Assembly (NCBI RefSeq): GCF_900182615.1
Contig: NZ_FXTE01000001.1
Span: 1,178,001 to 1,242,000, forward strand
Direction of reading: 5' to 3'
Origin: Ruegeria faecimaris
Lineage (GTDB): Bacteria > Pseudomonadota > Alphaproteobacteria > Rhodobacterales > Rhodobacteraceae
DNA: 64,000 nucleotides
Under the pieces are notes generated by a model. It saw nothing but the letters and a program-made list of their open reading frames with translations. It made no database searches and was not told where the DNA came from. Both the position numbers and the translations under genes were made by a program. This document shows, one piece after another, positions 9,895 through 19,731 of this stretch. Numbering within the stretch: the first letter of the stretch is position 1; each line of letters opens with the position of its first letter.

Positions 9895-10465
9895 TTTCCA
9901 ACGCTGCACCAATCATGGCGGCAAGGTTCGAGTTCATCCGGTCAAATTCTTGAAAATCCGTCGCGCTGATTTTGTTTCCCCGCAGCGCAGAGGCAATGGT
10001 CTCCGCAGTTTCTCTTGCGCCATCAAACAAACGGGCACGATCATTCGACGCTTCTTTCTGTAGCCACCCGGTATATAAAGATTGCAGCCGGGCCTCGCCC
10101 TGCGTGATGATATCCGAGGCCAGCGACTTTCCTGCATCTAACAGTTCCATCCCGTGTGGAGAGGACATGATCTGAGCCATACCATCGGTCTGCACGTGGA
10201 TTGCCTGGCCGATGATCTGCGAAACCGAGCCGTCTGCCTGCAGGGCTTTCGCAACGGCTTCGATCTTCTCCTCATAGTGCAACTCGGTGAGTCTGCGCAG
10301 GATCGCCTCTTTGTTGTCGAAATACAGATACAATGCCGGGCGCGAGATCCCCACGCCCTTTGCGATTTCATCCATCGACGTCTTTTTAAAGCCGTAAGCC
10401 GCGAATGCCTTACGCGCCGAATCCAGTATGGCAAGGCACTTTGCGTCTAGCACGAAATCTCTCAT
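9887..10465 (-). CDS. TetR/AcrR family transcriptional regulator
   Basis: A 192-residue regulator. The N-terminal helix-turn-helix reads TSMDEIAKGVGISRPALYLYF, about residues 27-47, followed by a ligand-binding domain of typical size. The start is set at 10465, with AAGG 7 bp upstream; an ATG 20 codons earlier would put the coding region over the repeat array at 10476-10533 and is less likely. It diverges from the molybdenum hydroxylase genes across that array, which suggests it represses them and itself. It overlaps kynU tail to tail by 8 bp. Confidence 0.88.
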   Translation of the reverse strand: MRDFVLDAKCLAILDSARKAFAAYGFKKTSMDEIAKGVGISRPALYLYFDNKEAILRRLTELHYEEKIEAVAKALQADGSVSQIIGQAIHVQTDGMAQIMSSPHGMELLDAGKSLASDIITQGEARLQSLYTGWLQKEASNDRARLFDGARETAETIASALRGNKISATDFQEFDRMNSNLAAMIGAALEIR

Positions 10466-10475
10466 CTGAACCTTT

Positions 10476-10533
10476 TGACACTTTTCACTCAATTTGTCAG
10501 TTGACACTCTGACACTCACACCCATTTATGTCA
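10476..10533. promoter_or_regulatory. Array of TGACA/TGTCA half-sites, probable TetR operator over divergent promoters
   Basis: Five TGACA or TGTCA pentamers occur in 58 bp, at 10476-10480, 10495-10499, 10502-10506, 10510-10514 and 10529-10533. The middle pair forms a perfect palindrome, TGTCA-GT-TGACA (10495-10506), whose right arm lies within a consensus -35 box TTGACA (10501-10506) for the rightward genes; the hexamer 17 bp further on (ATTTAT) is a poor -10. Position between tetR and its likely target is what an autoregulated TetR operator would show. Confidence 0.6.
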
Positions 10534-10567
10534 GAACGTCACTAAATGCCAAGAGGGAGACGCAGCT

Positions 10568-11032
10568 ATGACGGCCAGCTTAAAGATAAATGGGACGTCA
10601 TATAAGGTCGATCTACCCGAGGATGTCCCCCTTTTATGGGTTCTGCGCGACGAGATCGGACTGACCGGCACCAAGTTTGGCTGCGGGGTTGCGGCATGCG
10701 GCGCCTGTACCGTTCATATAGACGGAGAAGCCGTGCGCTCTTGCCAGGTTGCCTTGTCCGATGTCTGGGGTGACGTCACCACAATCGAAGGTCTGGGCAG
10801 CCCGGATGCGATGGCCAAGATACAGCAGGCCTGGGTTGACCATCAGGTTGCGCAATGCGGTTATTGCCAATCGGGTCAGGTCATGCAAGCCGCCGCGCTA
10901 TTGGCCGAGAACCCCAGCCCCACGGATCAGGACATAGACGATGCGATGCAGGGCAATCTGTGCCGCTGCGGCACCTATCCCCGTATCCGTGCCGCGATCC
11001 ATGACGCAGCCTCCAGACTGAAGGAGGCATAA
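10568..11032 (+). CDS. Molybdenum hydroxylase small subunit, two [2Fe-2S] clusters (IorA-like)
   Basis: A 154-residue electron-transfer subunit of the xanthine dehydrogenase family. The plant-type ferredoxin cluster is bound by Cys39, Cys44, Cys47 and Cys59; the second, helical cluster domain by Cys97, Cys100, Cys132 and Cys134 (QCGYCQSGQ and NLCRCGTY). Subunits of this size pair with a large molybdopterin subunit in isoquinoline 1-oxidoreductase and aldehyde oxidoreductases. The large-subunit gene begins 3 bp after its stop. There is no FAD subunit gene, as expected for the two-subunit type. Confidence 0.92.
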   Translation: MTASLKINGTSYKVDLPEDVPLLWVLRDEIGLTGTKFGCGVAACGACTVHIDGEAVRSCQVALSDVWGDVTTIEGLGSPDAMAKIQQAWVDHQVAQCGYCQSGQVMQAAALLAENPSPTDQDIDDAMQGNLCRCGTYPRIRAAIHDAASRLKEA

Positions 11033-11035
11033 GCG

Positions 11036-13276
11036 ATGGCTTCCGTAGGAAAAATTCTTCGCCGCACGTTTCTTATCGGCTCAGCCGCCATTGTTGGCGG
11101 CGTCGCGTTTGGCGCCTATTATGTCAGCCGCCCGGCAGCCAACCCGCTGAAGCCTGGCGATGGGGAAACCGCGCTTAGCCCGTTCATCCTGATTGATCAG
11201 CAGGGCGTAACCCTGTTCGCGCCACGTGCCGAGATGGGACAGGGCGTAATGACCACTTGGGTAGCCCTGATTGCCGAAGAGCTGGACGTCGAATTGGACG
11301 ATATCCGGGTCCTTCACGGGCCTGCGGCAGCCGCCTATTACAACTCGGCCATTTTGGGTGAGAGCCTGCCGAACAAGGGATATGACATCTCGAACTTCCA
11401 GCACAATCTAGCACAATCGCTAGGCGTTCTGGGCAAGGTTGTCAGCCTGCAGGTCACCGGCGGATCGACCTCGATGCGCGACGGGTTCGAACGTATGCGC
11501 GAGGCAGGGGCCACCGCCCGCGAAACACTGAAACAAGCCGCTGCTGATCGTCTGGGCGTGGGGCGTGACCAGTTGAAGACCGAAAACGGCGCCGTGATCG
11601 CGCCGGACGGGACGCGCATTCCCTATACCGAACTGGCTGAGGCCGCCGGACAGATCGAGCCCATGCAGGTCGAGCTGCGCGATCCCTCAGACTGGCGTTT
11701 GCTGGGACAGAATCTGCCACGAGTCGACATGGTTGGAAAATCCACGGGCACGGCCGAGTTTGGCATCGACGTGCGCCCCGAAGGTCTGAAATTCGCCTCG
11801 GTCCGGATGAACCCGAAACTAGGCGGTGCGATGAACGGCTTTGACGCCAGCGCTGCGGAATCCATGCCCGGCGTGGAAAAGGTGGTCGATCTGGGCAACG
11901 GCGTGGCGATTATTGCCAATAACACCTGGCTGGCCATTCAAGCGGTTGAGGCCATAGACGTCGATTGGGCCGACGCCCCATACCCGCCGGATACTGACGG
12001 TATATTCGCAAAAATTGCCGAGGCGTTTGACGACTCGCCAAATTCGACCATGCGTGACGATGGCGATGTTGAAACCTTGCCCGAAGGGGCCACCGAAATC
12101 ACCGCTGAATATCAGGTACCCTATCTGGCGCATTCCACGATGGAGCCCATGAACGCCACCGCGCTGTTCACTGGTTCCAGGCTCGAGCTGTGGTGTGGCA
12201 ACCAGGCGCCGACTTTCCTTCTGACCCGCGCTGCAAACACGGCGAATCTGGATAAAGAAGCGGTCGAGATTCACACCACCTATCTTGGGGGCGGATTTGG
12301 TCGTCGTGGAGAGCTGGATTTCATCGAAATCGCAACCAAAGTTGCCATGGCCATGCCCAATACTCCGGTCCAGACCACCTGGAGCCGCGAGGAGGACATG
12401 CGCCATGACTTCTACCGACCCGGTGCACTGGCGCGGATGCGTGGCGCAGTCAAAGACGGCAAGGCGGTTTTGATCGACGCCAGAGTTGCATCGCAATCCT
12501 GCACGCAACAGGCCGTGGAACGCATATCGGGCCTGCCCGGCGCTGGCCCCGACAAGGTCCTGGTCGAAGGTCTTTTTAACCAGCCCTATGCCGTGCCGAA
12601 CTACCGCGTCAGCGGCCACATCGCCGATCTGGATGTACCTGTGGGGTTCTGGCGCTCTGTCGGCAACAGCCATAACGGGTTCTTCCACGAGACATTCATG
12701 GACGAGCTGGCCCTGGTCGCCGGTCGCGATCCGCTGGAATTCCGACTTGAGCTGGCCCAAACCGAGCACGCGCCCTCAGCTGCGGTCCTGCAAGCCGTCA
12801 AGGAAATGTCAGGTTGGACGGGTGAAACGCCTGCCGGTGTTGGTCGTGGCGTAGCAATGACCTACAGCTTTGGCACCCCGGTAGCGCAGGTGATCGAGGT
12901 GGTCGATGAGGACGGCACCATTCGCATCGCAAAGGCGTGGATTGCCTGCGATGTGGGTCTTGCTTTGGATCCGGGAACGGTCGAAGCGCAGATGTTCGGT
13001 GGCATGATCTATGGCCTGTCAGCAGCCGTGATGGGCGAGATCACCTTCGCCGACGGTGAGGTCGAGCAATATAACTTCCCCGACTATGACGCGCTGCGGA
13101 TGCATAATGCCCCGGTGACCGAGGTCCGCATTCTGGAAACCAATCGCCATCTGGGTGGTGTGGGCGAGCCGGGGACGCCTCCGTCGATGCCAGCACTTGG
13201 CAACGCCCTGTTCGACCTTACCGGCAAGCGCGCCCGCAGCTTGCCGTTGATCAACCAATTCGATCTGCTGGTTTGA
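11036..13276 (+). CDS. Molybdopterin-binding large subunit of xanthine dehydrogenase family (IorB-like), TAT-exported
   Basis: A 746-residue catalytic subunit. It begins with a twin-arginine signal (RRTFLIGS, residues 9-16) and a hydrophobic stretch, so the folded complex is probably carried to the periplasm and may stay anchored there. GGGFGRR near residue 422 and GVGEPGTPP near 704, holding the likely catalytic glutamate, are molybdopterin-domain motifs. The length agrees with the IorB type, which hydroxylates N-heteroaromatics or aldehydes. The ATG follows a perfect AAGGAGG. No cytochrome subunit or XdhC-type cofactor insertion gene is adjacent. Substrate unknown; the neighbouring kynurenine gene is suggestive only. 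Confidence 0.88.
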   Translation: MASVGKILRRTFLIGSAAIVGGVAFGAYYVSRPAANPLKPGDGETALSPFILIDQQGVTLFAPRAEMGQGVMTTWVALIAEELDVELDDIRVLHGPAAAAYYNSAILGESLPNKGYDISNFQHNLAQSLGVLGKVVSLQVTGGSTSMRDGFERMREAGATARETLKQAAADRLGVGRDQLKTENGAVIAPDGTRIPYTELAEAAGQIEPMQVELRDPSDWRLLGQNLPRVDMVGKSTGTAEFGIDVRPEGLKFASVRMNPKLGGAMNGFDASAAESMPGVEKVVDLGNGVAIIANNTWLAIQAVEAIDVDWADAPYPPDTDGIFAKIAEAFDDSPNSTMRDDGDVETLPEGATEITAEYQVPYLAHSTMEPMNATALFTGSRLELWCGNQAPTFLLTRAANTANLDKEAVEIHTTYLGGGFGRRGELDFIEIATKVAMAMPNTPVQTTWSREEDMRHDFYRPGALARMRGAVKDGKAVLIDARVASQSCTQQAVERISGLPGAGPDKVLVEGLFNQPYAVPNYRVSGHIADLDVPVGFWRSVGNSHNGFFHETFMDELALVAGRDPLEFRLELAQTEHAPSAAVLQAVKEMSGWTGETPAGVGRGVAMTYSFGTPVAQVIEVVDEDGTIRIAKAWIACDVGLALDPGTVEAQMFGGMIYGLSAAVMGEITFADGEVEQYNFPDYDALRMHNAPVTEVRILETNRHLGGVGEPGTPPSMPALGNALFDLTGKRARSLPLINQFDLLV

Positions 13277-13283
13277 TAGCAAA

Positions 13284-13312
13284 GCGCCGGTCCCTTCAAT
13301 CAGGGCCGGCGC
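13284..13312. terminator. Hairpin between molybdenum hydroxylase and PuuD-like genes
   Basis: GCGCCGG-t-CCCT pairs with AGGG-CCGGCGC across a 6-base loop, with one bulged base. It fills the 42-bp gap between convergent genes, so it can serve as a shared terminator although it lacks a T-tract. Confidence 0.5.
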
Positions 13313-13318
13313 AGGGAC

Positions 13319-14098
13319 TCAGGCGGTTTGTTTAACCAATCCCGATCGCACTCCTGCGGACCAGTCGCGTGCCGCATCGCCAAACGCCTCAAAGAGCGGC
13401 CGCGAGACAGGGTCATTGACCGCGTCCCATTCCGGGTGCCATTGCACCGACAGCGTGAAACCGGGCGCGTCCTGCACATAAATCGCCTCGGGCGTGCCGT
13501 CTGGTGCAGCGCCGTCAATCACAATGCGATGTCCAACCGTTTTGATCCCCTGCCCGTGCAGCGTGTTGGTCATCACCTCGGCAGCGCCCATCAACCGATG
13601 AAACACGCCCCCCTCGGTCAGGTTGACCACATGGCGTAGGGCAAATTTCTCTTCCAAGGTGCCGTCGGGGGGCATCCGATGGTTCATGCGCCCCGGCAGA
13701 TCGCGGATTTCTGGATAAAGCGTTCCGCCCATGGCCACGTTGACCTCCTGAAAGCCGCGGCAGATGCCGAAAAAGGGCTGTCCTCTTTCGACACAGGCCC
13801 GCACCAAGGGTAACGTGATCGCATCGCGCGCCCGGTCGAAATCGCCATGCGCGTCGGTCGCAGGTTCGCCATATTCCTCGGGGTGAACATTGGGACGCCC
13901 CCCTGTCAGCAGGAAACCATCACAGACCTCAAGCAGTTCCTCGACACAGACATACCGCGGGTCGGCAGGGATCAGCATCGGCAAGCAACCCGAGACATTG
14001 GCCACGGCGTCCGAGTTCATCGTGCCGCCGGCATGAGTCGGATATTGATCGTTCATCAAATATGAATTGCCGATGATACCGACGACAGGTCGAGCCAT
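13319..14098 (-). CDS. Gamma-glutamyl-gamma-aminobutyrate hydrolase family protein (PuuD-like class I amidotransferase)
   Basis: A 259-residue class I glutamine-amidotransferase-fold hydrolase. The nucleophile is Cys113 in FFGICRGFQ, and the His-Glu pair is in VQWHPEWD near residue 218. PuuD-type enzymes cleave gamma-glutamyl-GABA in the gamma-glutamylated putrescine route. No puuA/B/C genes lie next to it, so it may act alone on a related gamma-glutamyl compound. It converges on the molybdenum hydroxylase operon. Confidence 0.85.
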   Translation of the reverse strand: MARPVVGIIGNSYLMNDQYPTHAGGTMNSDAVANVSGCLPMLIPADPRYVCVEELLEVCDGFLLTGGRPNVHPEEYGEPATDAHGDFDRARDAITLPLVRACVERGQPFFGICRGFQEVNVAMGGTLYPEIRDLPGRMNHRMPPDGTLEEKFALRHVVNLTEGGVFHRLMGAAEVMTNTLHGQGIKTVGHRIVIDGAAPDGTPEAIYVQDAPGFTLSVQWHPEWDAVNDPVSRPLFEAFGDAARDWSAGVRSGLVKQTA

Positions 14099-14280
14099 TA
14101 TTCTTTCCTAGTTCTTTCCGCACGTTCCGGGAAAGGTATCGACAGGGTCACAGGCGCGCAATAGCACATAGCCTGTGTGTCAGCGCAAGTCTCTGTTCAC
14201 CCCTGCACAACAAGGGGCCTGATCGGACCACCGCCGAATAGGCCCTATTCGCTTTGCGCGCCGCTTGTGCCTCGTAAAGA

Positions 14281-14306
14281 TCGGAGAGCCTTTGCCGGCT
14301 CTCCGA
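14281..14306 (-). terminator. Terminator of the glcB-glcG operon
   Basis: A perfect 10-bp stem, TCGGAGAGCC and GGCTCTCCGA, with a 6-base loop lies 13 bp beyond the glcG-like stop codon. Read on the minus strand it is followed by TCTTTA, a short T-rich tail. Confidence 0.75.
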
Positions 14307-14318
14307 GTTCACCAAAGG

Positions 14319-14759
14319 TCAAATTTCGCCAGTCAGCCCGGCCGCTTCGATCCCGGCCATGGCAGCGATGGCGTCGTTATCCGACGTGTCGCCGGTCACA
14401 CCGACTGCGCCGATTACGGCACCTTTTCGGTCACGTAGCAGAACACCACCCGGAACCGGCACGACCTGACCGCCATAAACACCGTTTACGGCGGCCATGA
14501 AATAGGCCTGCGCCTCGGCGCGTTGCATCTGGGCTGTGCCCGCCATCCCCAGCATGACCGAGCCATAGGCCTTGCCCTGCGCAATCGCAAAACGACCAGG
14601 GGCAGCACCGTCTTCACGCTCAAACGCGATGACGTGGCCACCAGCATCAAGAACGATGACCGAGAGGGGTTTCAGCCCCAACTCGCGCCCTTTTTCAAGG
14701 GCTTTGCGGATAAGGGTACGGGCTTTGCGCAAAGAAATTACCATATTCGATCCAGTCAT
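14319..14759 (-). CDS. GlcG/HbpS family heme-binding-like protein
   Basis: A 146-residue protein of the GlcG/HbpS (DUF336) family: KARTLIRKALEKGRELGLKP at the N-terminus, then SVIVLDAGGHVIAFEREDGA, and a glycine-rich core with GGVLLRD and IGAVGVTG. Members are found in glycolate operons (glcG) or bind heme or cobalamin; function unproven. The start lies 10 bp after the glcB stop, and a second ATG five codons in is possible. Joint transcription with malate synthase G is consistent with a role in glycolate/glyoxylate use. Confidence 0.82.
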   Translation of the reverse strand: MTGSNMVISLRKARTLIRKALEKGRELGLKPLSVIVLDAGGHVIAFEREDGAAPGRFAIAQGKAYGSVMLGMAGTAQMQRAEAQAYFMAAVNGVYGGQVVPVPGGVLLRDRKGAVIGAVGVTGDTSDNDAIAAMAGIEAAGLTGEI

Positions 14760-14769
14760 TTCTGTTGGG

Positions 14770-16902
14770 TTAAAGGCTGGCTTTCATCTCCAGTCGGCGG
14801 GCGTGCAGGACAGGTTCGGTATAACCCGAAGGCTGAACACGGCCTTTGAAAACCAAATCACAGGCCGCCTGGAAGGCGATGCCGTCGAAACCGGGAGCCA
14901 TTGGGCGATACGCCGGATCGCTATCATTCTGCCGATCGACCACTACGGCCATTTTCCGCATCGCGGCCATGACTTGCGCCTCATCGACAGTGCCATGATG
15001 CAGCCAGTTGGCCAAGGCCTGAGATGAAATCCGGCACGTGGCACGGTCTTCCATCAGGCCAACATCATTGATGTCCGGCACTTTCGAACAGCCAACACCT
15101 TGATCGACCCAGCGAACCACATAGCCCAGGATGCCTTGCGCGTTGTTTTCGATCTCACGCGCAATTTCATCATCGCTGAGGTTGCGGCCGCCCAGCAAAG
15201 GCACAGTCAGCAGATCATCCAGCGTACCACGTGCGCCACCGGCAGCCAATTCGTCCTGGCGCTCTAGGACGTTGACCTTATGATAATGTGTTGCGTGCAG
15301 TGTCGCGGCAGTCGGCGACGGCACCCAGGCGCAAGTTGCGCCCGATTTCGGGTGACCGATCTTGGCGTCCAGCATGTCACCCATACGGTCGGGCATCGCC
15401 CACATGCCTTTGCCAATCTGTGCCTTGCCCTTCAAGCCACATGCCAGACCGATATCAACATTGCGATCTTCATAAGACGCAATCCACGGCGTGTTCTTGA
15501 TGTCGCCCTTGGGCAGCATTGGTCCTGCCTCCATCGAGGTGTGGATCTCATCCCCGGTCCGGTCCAGAAAGCCGGTGTTGATGAAGGCCACGCGCGATTT
15601 GGCGGCACGGATACATTCCTTAAGGTTCGCCGAGGTGCGGCGCTCTTCATCCATAATACCGAGCTTAACGGTATTCCGCGGCAGGCCAAGGATGTCTTCA
15701 ACCATATCGAAAATTTCGACGGCAAAGGCGACCTCTTCGGGGCCGTGCATCTTGGGCTTTACCACGTAGACCGAACCAGTGACCGAGTTGCCCCCATCGC
15801 GCTGCAGGTCGTGCATCGCAATCAGAGTGGTGCACAGCGCGTCCATCAGACCTTCGCCGATCTCGCGCCCTTCGGCATCCAGAACGGCGGGGTTGGTCAT
15901 CAGGTGCCCCACATTGCGGACCAGCATCAGCGACCGGCCCTTAAGAACACCAGCGCCACCGTCCGCCGCGGTAAAAGTCAGGTCATCGGACAGTTTGCGT
16001 GTAAAAGTCGTGCCGCCTTTGCAGACCTCTTCGGTCAGATCACCCTTCATCAGGCCCAGCCAGTTGCCATAGGCAACCACCTTGTCCTCGGCATCCACAC
16101 AGGCGACTGAATCTTCGCAGTCCATGATCGTCGACAGCGCCGATTCAAGATGCACGTCAGCAATACCGGCCGGGTCGGTGGCGCCAATGGTGCTAGAGGT
16201 GTCAATCACGACTTTGACATGCAGACCGTTGTTCTTCAGCAGAACAAAGTCCGGGTTTTCAGCGGCACCGCCAAAACCCACAAACTGCGCTGCATCTGCC
16301 AGCGCAGGCACCAGAACCCCATTTTCAACGCGCAGTTCTGACATTTCAGCCCAAGATCCGCTGGCCAGCGGGGCGGCATCGTCCAGAAACGCTTTGGCCC
16401 AAGCAATCACGCGTGCTCCGCGCGCATTATCATAACCACCACCGACGGGAAGATCGCCCATCGCATCGGTGCCATAAAGCGCGTCATACAAGCTGCCCCA
16501 GCGCGCATTCGCAGCGTTCAGTGCAAAACGCGCATTGGTAATAGGAACCACCAGCTGAGGACCGGGAATCAACGCGATCTCGGGATCGACATTGTCGGTT
16601 TCGATCTGAAAATCCCCGCCTTCAGCCACCAAATAGCCGATCTCGCGCAGGAAATCCTGATAGGCGGCAGCATTATGCGGCTGGCCATTGTTTTCCAAAT
16701 GCCAGGCATCGACGCGCCCCTGGATATCGGCCCGCTTTGCCAAAAGTGTACGGTTCTTTGGACCCAACTCGTGAACCATCTGCGCAAGCCCGTTCCAGAA
16801 GGTGTCAGCCGCAACGCCTGTTCCAGACAGAGCACGCCCTTCTATGAATTCAGTCAGAATCCCGTCGACCTTGAGTCCGCTCCGCATCTGTCTGCTGCTC
16901 AT
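14770..16902 (-). CDS. glcB: Malate synthase G
   Basis: A 710-residue malate synthase that condenses glyoxylate with acetyl-CoA to malate. [17 protein letters not shown] and [19 protein letters not shown] around residues 405-445 belong to the TIM-barrel active site, and length matches form G (about 720) rather than form A. The start at 16902 is supported by GAGGGA about 8 bp upstream; an upstream in-frame ATG at 16944 has no such site. It heads an operon with the glcG-like gene and diverges from pepN. Confidence 0.95.
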   Translation of the reverse strand: MSSRQMRSGLKVDGILTEFIEGRALSGTGVAADTFWNGLAQMVHELGPKNRTLLAKRADIQGRVDAWHLENNGQPHNAAAYQDFLREIGYLVAEGGDFQIETDNVDPEIALIPGPQLVVPITNARFALNAANARWGSLYDALYGTDAMGDLPVGGGYDNARGARVIAWAKAFLDDAAPLASGSWAEMSELRVENGVLVPALADAAQFVGFGGAAENPDFVLLKNNGLHVKVVIDTSSTIGATDPAGIADVHLESALSTIMDCEDSVACVDAEDKVVAYGNWLGLMKGDLTEEVCKGGTTFTRKLSDDLTFTAADGGAGVLKGRSLMLVRNVGHLMTNPAVLDAEGREIGEGLMDALCTTLIAMHDLQRDGGNSVTGSVYVVKPKMHGPEEVAFAVEIFDMVEDILGLPRNTVKLGIMDEERRTSANLKECIRAAKSRVAFINTGFLDRTGDEIHTSMEAGPMLPKGDIKNTPWIASYEDRNVDIGLACGLKGKAQIGKGMWAMPDRMGDMLDAKIGHPKSGATCAWVPSPTAATLHATHYHKVNVLERQDELAAGGARGTLDDLLTVPLLGGRNLSDDEIAREIENNAQGILGYVVRWVDQGVGCSKVPDINDVGLMEDRATCRISSQALANWLHHGTVDEAQVMAAMRKMAVVVDRQNDSDPAYRPMAPGFDGIAFQAACDLVFKGRVQPSGYTEPVLHARRLEMKASL

Positions 16903-17121
16903 GCCACATTCCCTCGTATGTACGCCGTTGTATACAGGCCCCAATTAGGGCGGATATTTCCGATAGGCAACATGTCTTGGTCAGTTTGGGTCTTTGGTCG
17001 TCAGGCCACTTCGACATCGACAGATACTTATCGCCTATTGAGCAAGCTTACTTGCACCGCTTGCAGCCCATCGCAGCAACCCATAACGTCGCGCCTGATA
17101 CCAACCCATTCGAGGCCACCG

Positions 17122-19731
17122 ATGCGCGACGCAGCCCCCACGACGATCTATCTGAAAGACTACACTCCGTTTGGTTATCTGGTGGACAGCGTACATCTGA
17201 CCTTTGATCTGGCCCCAAATGCGACCCGAGTGACTTCGCGCATCGCCTTCCGGCCCAATCCTGATGCCTTAGACCGTCAGTTTTTCCTGCATGGTGAGCA
17301 ACTGAAACTGATCCGTGCTACTGTTGACGGGGTTGAGATCACTCCAGACGTTACAGAGACCGGCCTGACAGCGGTTGTCCCCGACGCGGCATTTGTCTGG
17401 GAAGCCGAGGTCGAAATCGACCCAGGCAACAACACTGCACTTGAGGGGCTCTACATTTCGAACGGCATGTATTGCACCCAATGCGAGGCCGAGGGGTTTC
17501 GCAAGATCACCTTCTATCCCGACCGGCCCGACGTGATGTCGATCTTCACCGTACGCATTAATGGCGCGTTGCCGGTTCTGCTGTCGAACGGCAACCCGAC
17601 CGGCAAGGGGGATGGCTGGGCCGAATGGAATGACCCCTGGCCCAAACCCGCCTATCTGTTCGCCCTTGTCGCAGGCGACCTGATTACACATCCCGGTCAG
17701 TTCACAACCAAATCGGGCCGCGAGGTTGAACTGAACCTGTGGGTGCGCCCGGGCGATGAGGGAAAATGCGCCTTCGGTATGGAGGCGCTGAAGAAGTCGA
17801 TGAAATGGGACGAGGACGTCTATGGCCGCGAATACGACCTGGATGTCTTTAACATCGTCGCCGTCGATGATTTCAACATGGGGGCGATGGAAAACAAGGG
17901 TCTGAACATTTTCAACTCGTCCGCCGTGCTGGCCAGCCCTGAGACATCCACCGATATGAATTTCGAACGGATCGAGGCGATCATCGCGCATGAGTATTTC
18001 CACAACTGGACTGGCAACCGCATCACCTGCCGCGACTGGTTTCAGCTGTGCTTGAAAGAGGGTCTGACGGTGTACCGCGATGCGCAGTTCACCTCGGACA
18101 TGCGCTCGGCCCCGGTCAAACGTATCCACGATGCCATCGACCTGCGGGCGCGCCAGTTCGCCGAGGATAACGGCCCGCTTTCACATCCGGTGAGGCCAGA
18201 GAGCTTTCAGGAGATCAACAACTTCTACACCGCGACGGTCTACGAAAAAGGCGCCGAGGTGATCGGCATGCTGAAACGTCTGGTAGGTGACGAGGCCTAT
18301 GCGCAGGCGCTGGAGCTGTATTTTGATCGGCACGATGGTCAGGCCTGCACCATCGAGGACTGGATCAAGGTGTTTGAAGACACCACAGATCGCGACCTGA
18401 CCCAGTTCAAACGCTGGTACAGCCAGTCTGGCACCCCGCGCGTATCGGTGACCGAAGATTGGACTGATGGCATCTACACCTTGACGCTGAAACAGCGCAC
18501 CGACCCGACCCCCGGACAGTCAGATAAACTGCCGCAGGTTATCCCCGTTGCGGTCGGGCTGATCGGCGCGAACGGGGATGAAACCATGCCCACAACCATT
18601 CTGGAGTTCACGCAGGAAATCCAAAGCTTTGCTTTCGAATACACAGTAGAAGGCTGGCGCTTGCAGGGTTGCGAAGGACCGGAACGCGTGTCCGGTGCCA
18701 ATCCGCCCAAACCCACGGCCTCAATCCTGCGCGATTTCTCGGCCCCCGTGATTCTGGAACATGACCAGAGCAGCGCTGAGCGAGCTTTTTTGCTGGCTCA
18801 TGACAGCGACCCGTTCAACCGCTGGCAAGCAGGGCGATCTTTAGCCGAAGACACGCTGATCAAGATGATCTTGACGGATGCGGCACCGGAAACGGATTAC
18901 CTCGATGGCATCCTCGCCGTATTGCGCGACAGCGATCTTGACCCGTCTTATCGTGCCTTGATGCTGGGGTTGCCGTCCCAATCTGAACTTGCTGCGATGA
19001 TGCATGAACAGGGTGTCACGCCCGACCCGGTGGCCATTTGGACCGCTGTTGAAACGCTGCGGCAGGTAACGGCCCAGCACGTTCAGGATCTGCTGCCCCG
19101 CCTGCACAGCGAAACCAGCATCGAAGCCGCCTTTAGCCCGGACGCAGAACAAGCCGGCCAGCGGGCTCTGGGTGGGGCCGCACTGGCGTTGACCTCACGG
19201 CTGGACGGGGGTGCAAAAGCGGCCGAGGATTATCAGCGCGCCGATAACATGACCCTTCAGCTTTCGGCTTTGTCCTGCCTGTTGCGTGCGGGCAAAGGGG
19301 AACAGGAACTGAACGCGTTTTATGACCGGTGGCAAGATGACCGGCTGGTGATGGACAAATGGTTCGGCCTGCAGGTGGCGATGTCAGCCCCGGCAGAGAC
19401 TGCAGATATCGTAAGCCACCTGACCGGGCATCCGGATTTCAACTGGAAGAACCCGAACCGTTTCCGGGCTGTTCTAGGGGCATTGGCGACGAATCACGCC
19501 GGTTTCCACCGTGCTGATGGAGCTGGTTATTCTCTGCTGGCGGACTGGCTGATCAAACTGGATCCGGTCAATCCGCAGACCACGGCGCGGATGTGTTCGG
19601 CATTCCAGACGTGGAAGCGGTATGACGCAGATCGCCAGGCCCTTATCCGCAACCAGCTGACCCGCATCGCCGAAACGCCAGACCTTTCACGGGACACGAC
19701 CGAAATGGTGACGCGCATCCTGAACGCATGA
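17122..19731 (+). CDS. pepN: Aminopeptidase N (M1 family)
   Basis: An 869-residue M1 zinc aminopeptidase of the proteobacterial PepN type, trimming N-terminal residues from peptides in the cytoplasm. It shows GAMEN at residues 254-258, the zinc site HEYFH at 290-294 and the third ligand Glu313 in LKEGL. The frame is open for 149 codons further upstream, but that part overlies glcB; MRDAAPTT at 17122 with GAGG 6 bp before it is the family-typical start. It is translationally coupled to the next gene by an ATGA overlap. Confidence 0.95.
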   Translation: MRDAAPTTIYLKDYTPFGYLVDSVHLTFDLAPNATRVTSRIAFRPNPDALDRQFFLHGEQLKLIRATVDGVEITPDVTETGLTAVVPDAAFVWEAEVEIDPGNNTALEGLYISNGMYCTQCEAEGFRKITFYPDRPDVMSIFTVRINGALPVLLSNGNPTGKGDGWAEWNDPWPKPAYLFALVAGDLITHPGQFTTKSGREVELNLWVRPGDEGKCAFGMEALKKSMKWDEDVYGREYDLDVFNIVAVDDFNMGAMENKGLNIFNSSAVLASPETSTDMNFERIEAIIAHEYFHNWTGNRITCRDWFQLCLKEGLTVYRDAQFTSDMRSAPVKRIHDAIDLRARQFAEDNGPLSHPVRPESFQEINNFYTATVYEKGAEVIGMLKRLVGDEAYAQALELYFDRHDGQACTIEDWIKVFEDTTDRDLTQFKRWYSQSGTPRVSVTEDWTDGIYTLTLKQRTDPTPGQSDKLPQVIPVAVGLIGANGDETMPTTILEFTQEIQSFAFEYTVEGWRLQGCEGPERVSGANPPKPTASILRDFSAPVILEHDQSSAERAFLLAHDSDPFNRWQAGRSLAEDTLIKMILTDAAPETDYLDGILAVLRDSDLDPSYRALMLGLPSQSELAAMMHEQGVTPDPVAIWTAVETLRQVTAQHVQDLLPRLHSETSIEAAFSPDAEQAGQRALGGAALALTSRLDGGAKAAEDYQRADNMTLQLSALSCLLRAGKGEQELNAFYDRWQDDRLVMDKWFGLQVAMSAPAETADIVSHLTGHPDFNWKNPNRFRAVLGALATNHAGFHRADGAGYSLLADWLIKLDPVNPQTTARMCSAFQTWKRYDADRQALIRNQLTRIAETPDLSRDTTEMVTRILNA

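Noticed and set aside
10466-10525. 20-codon extension of the TetR gene
   Set aside because: It would translate through the half-site array and promoter; the downstream ATG has AAGG at the right distance.
16675-17121. N-terminal extension of pepN by 149 codons
   Set aside because: It lies over the glcB 5' region on the opposite strand, and the family starts at MRDAAPTT with its own GAGG site.
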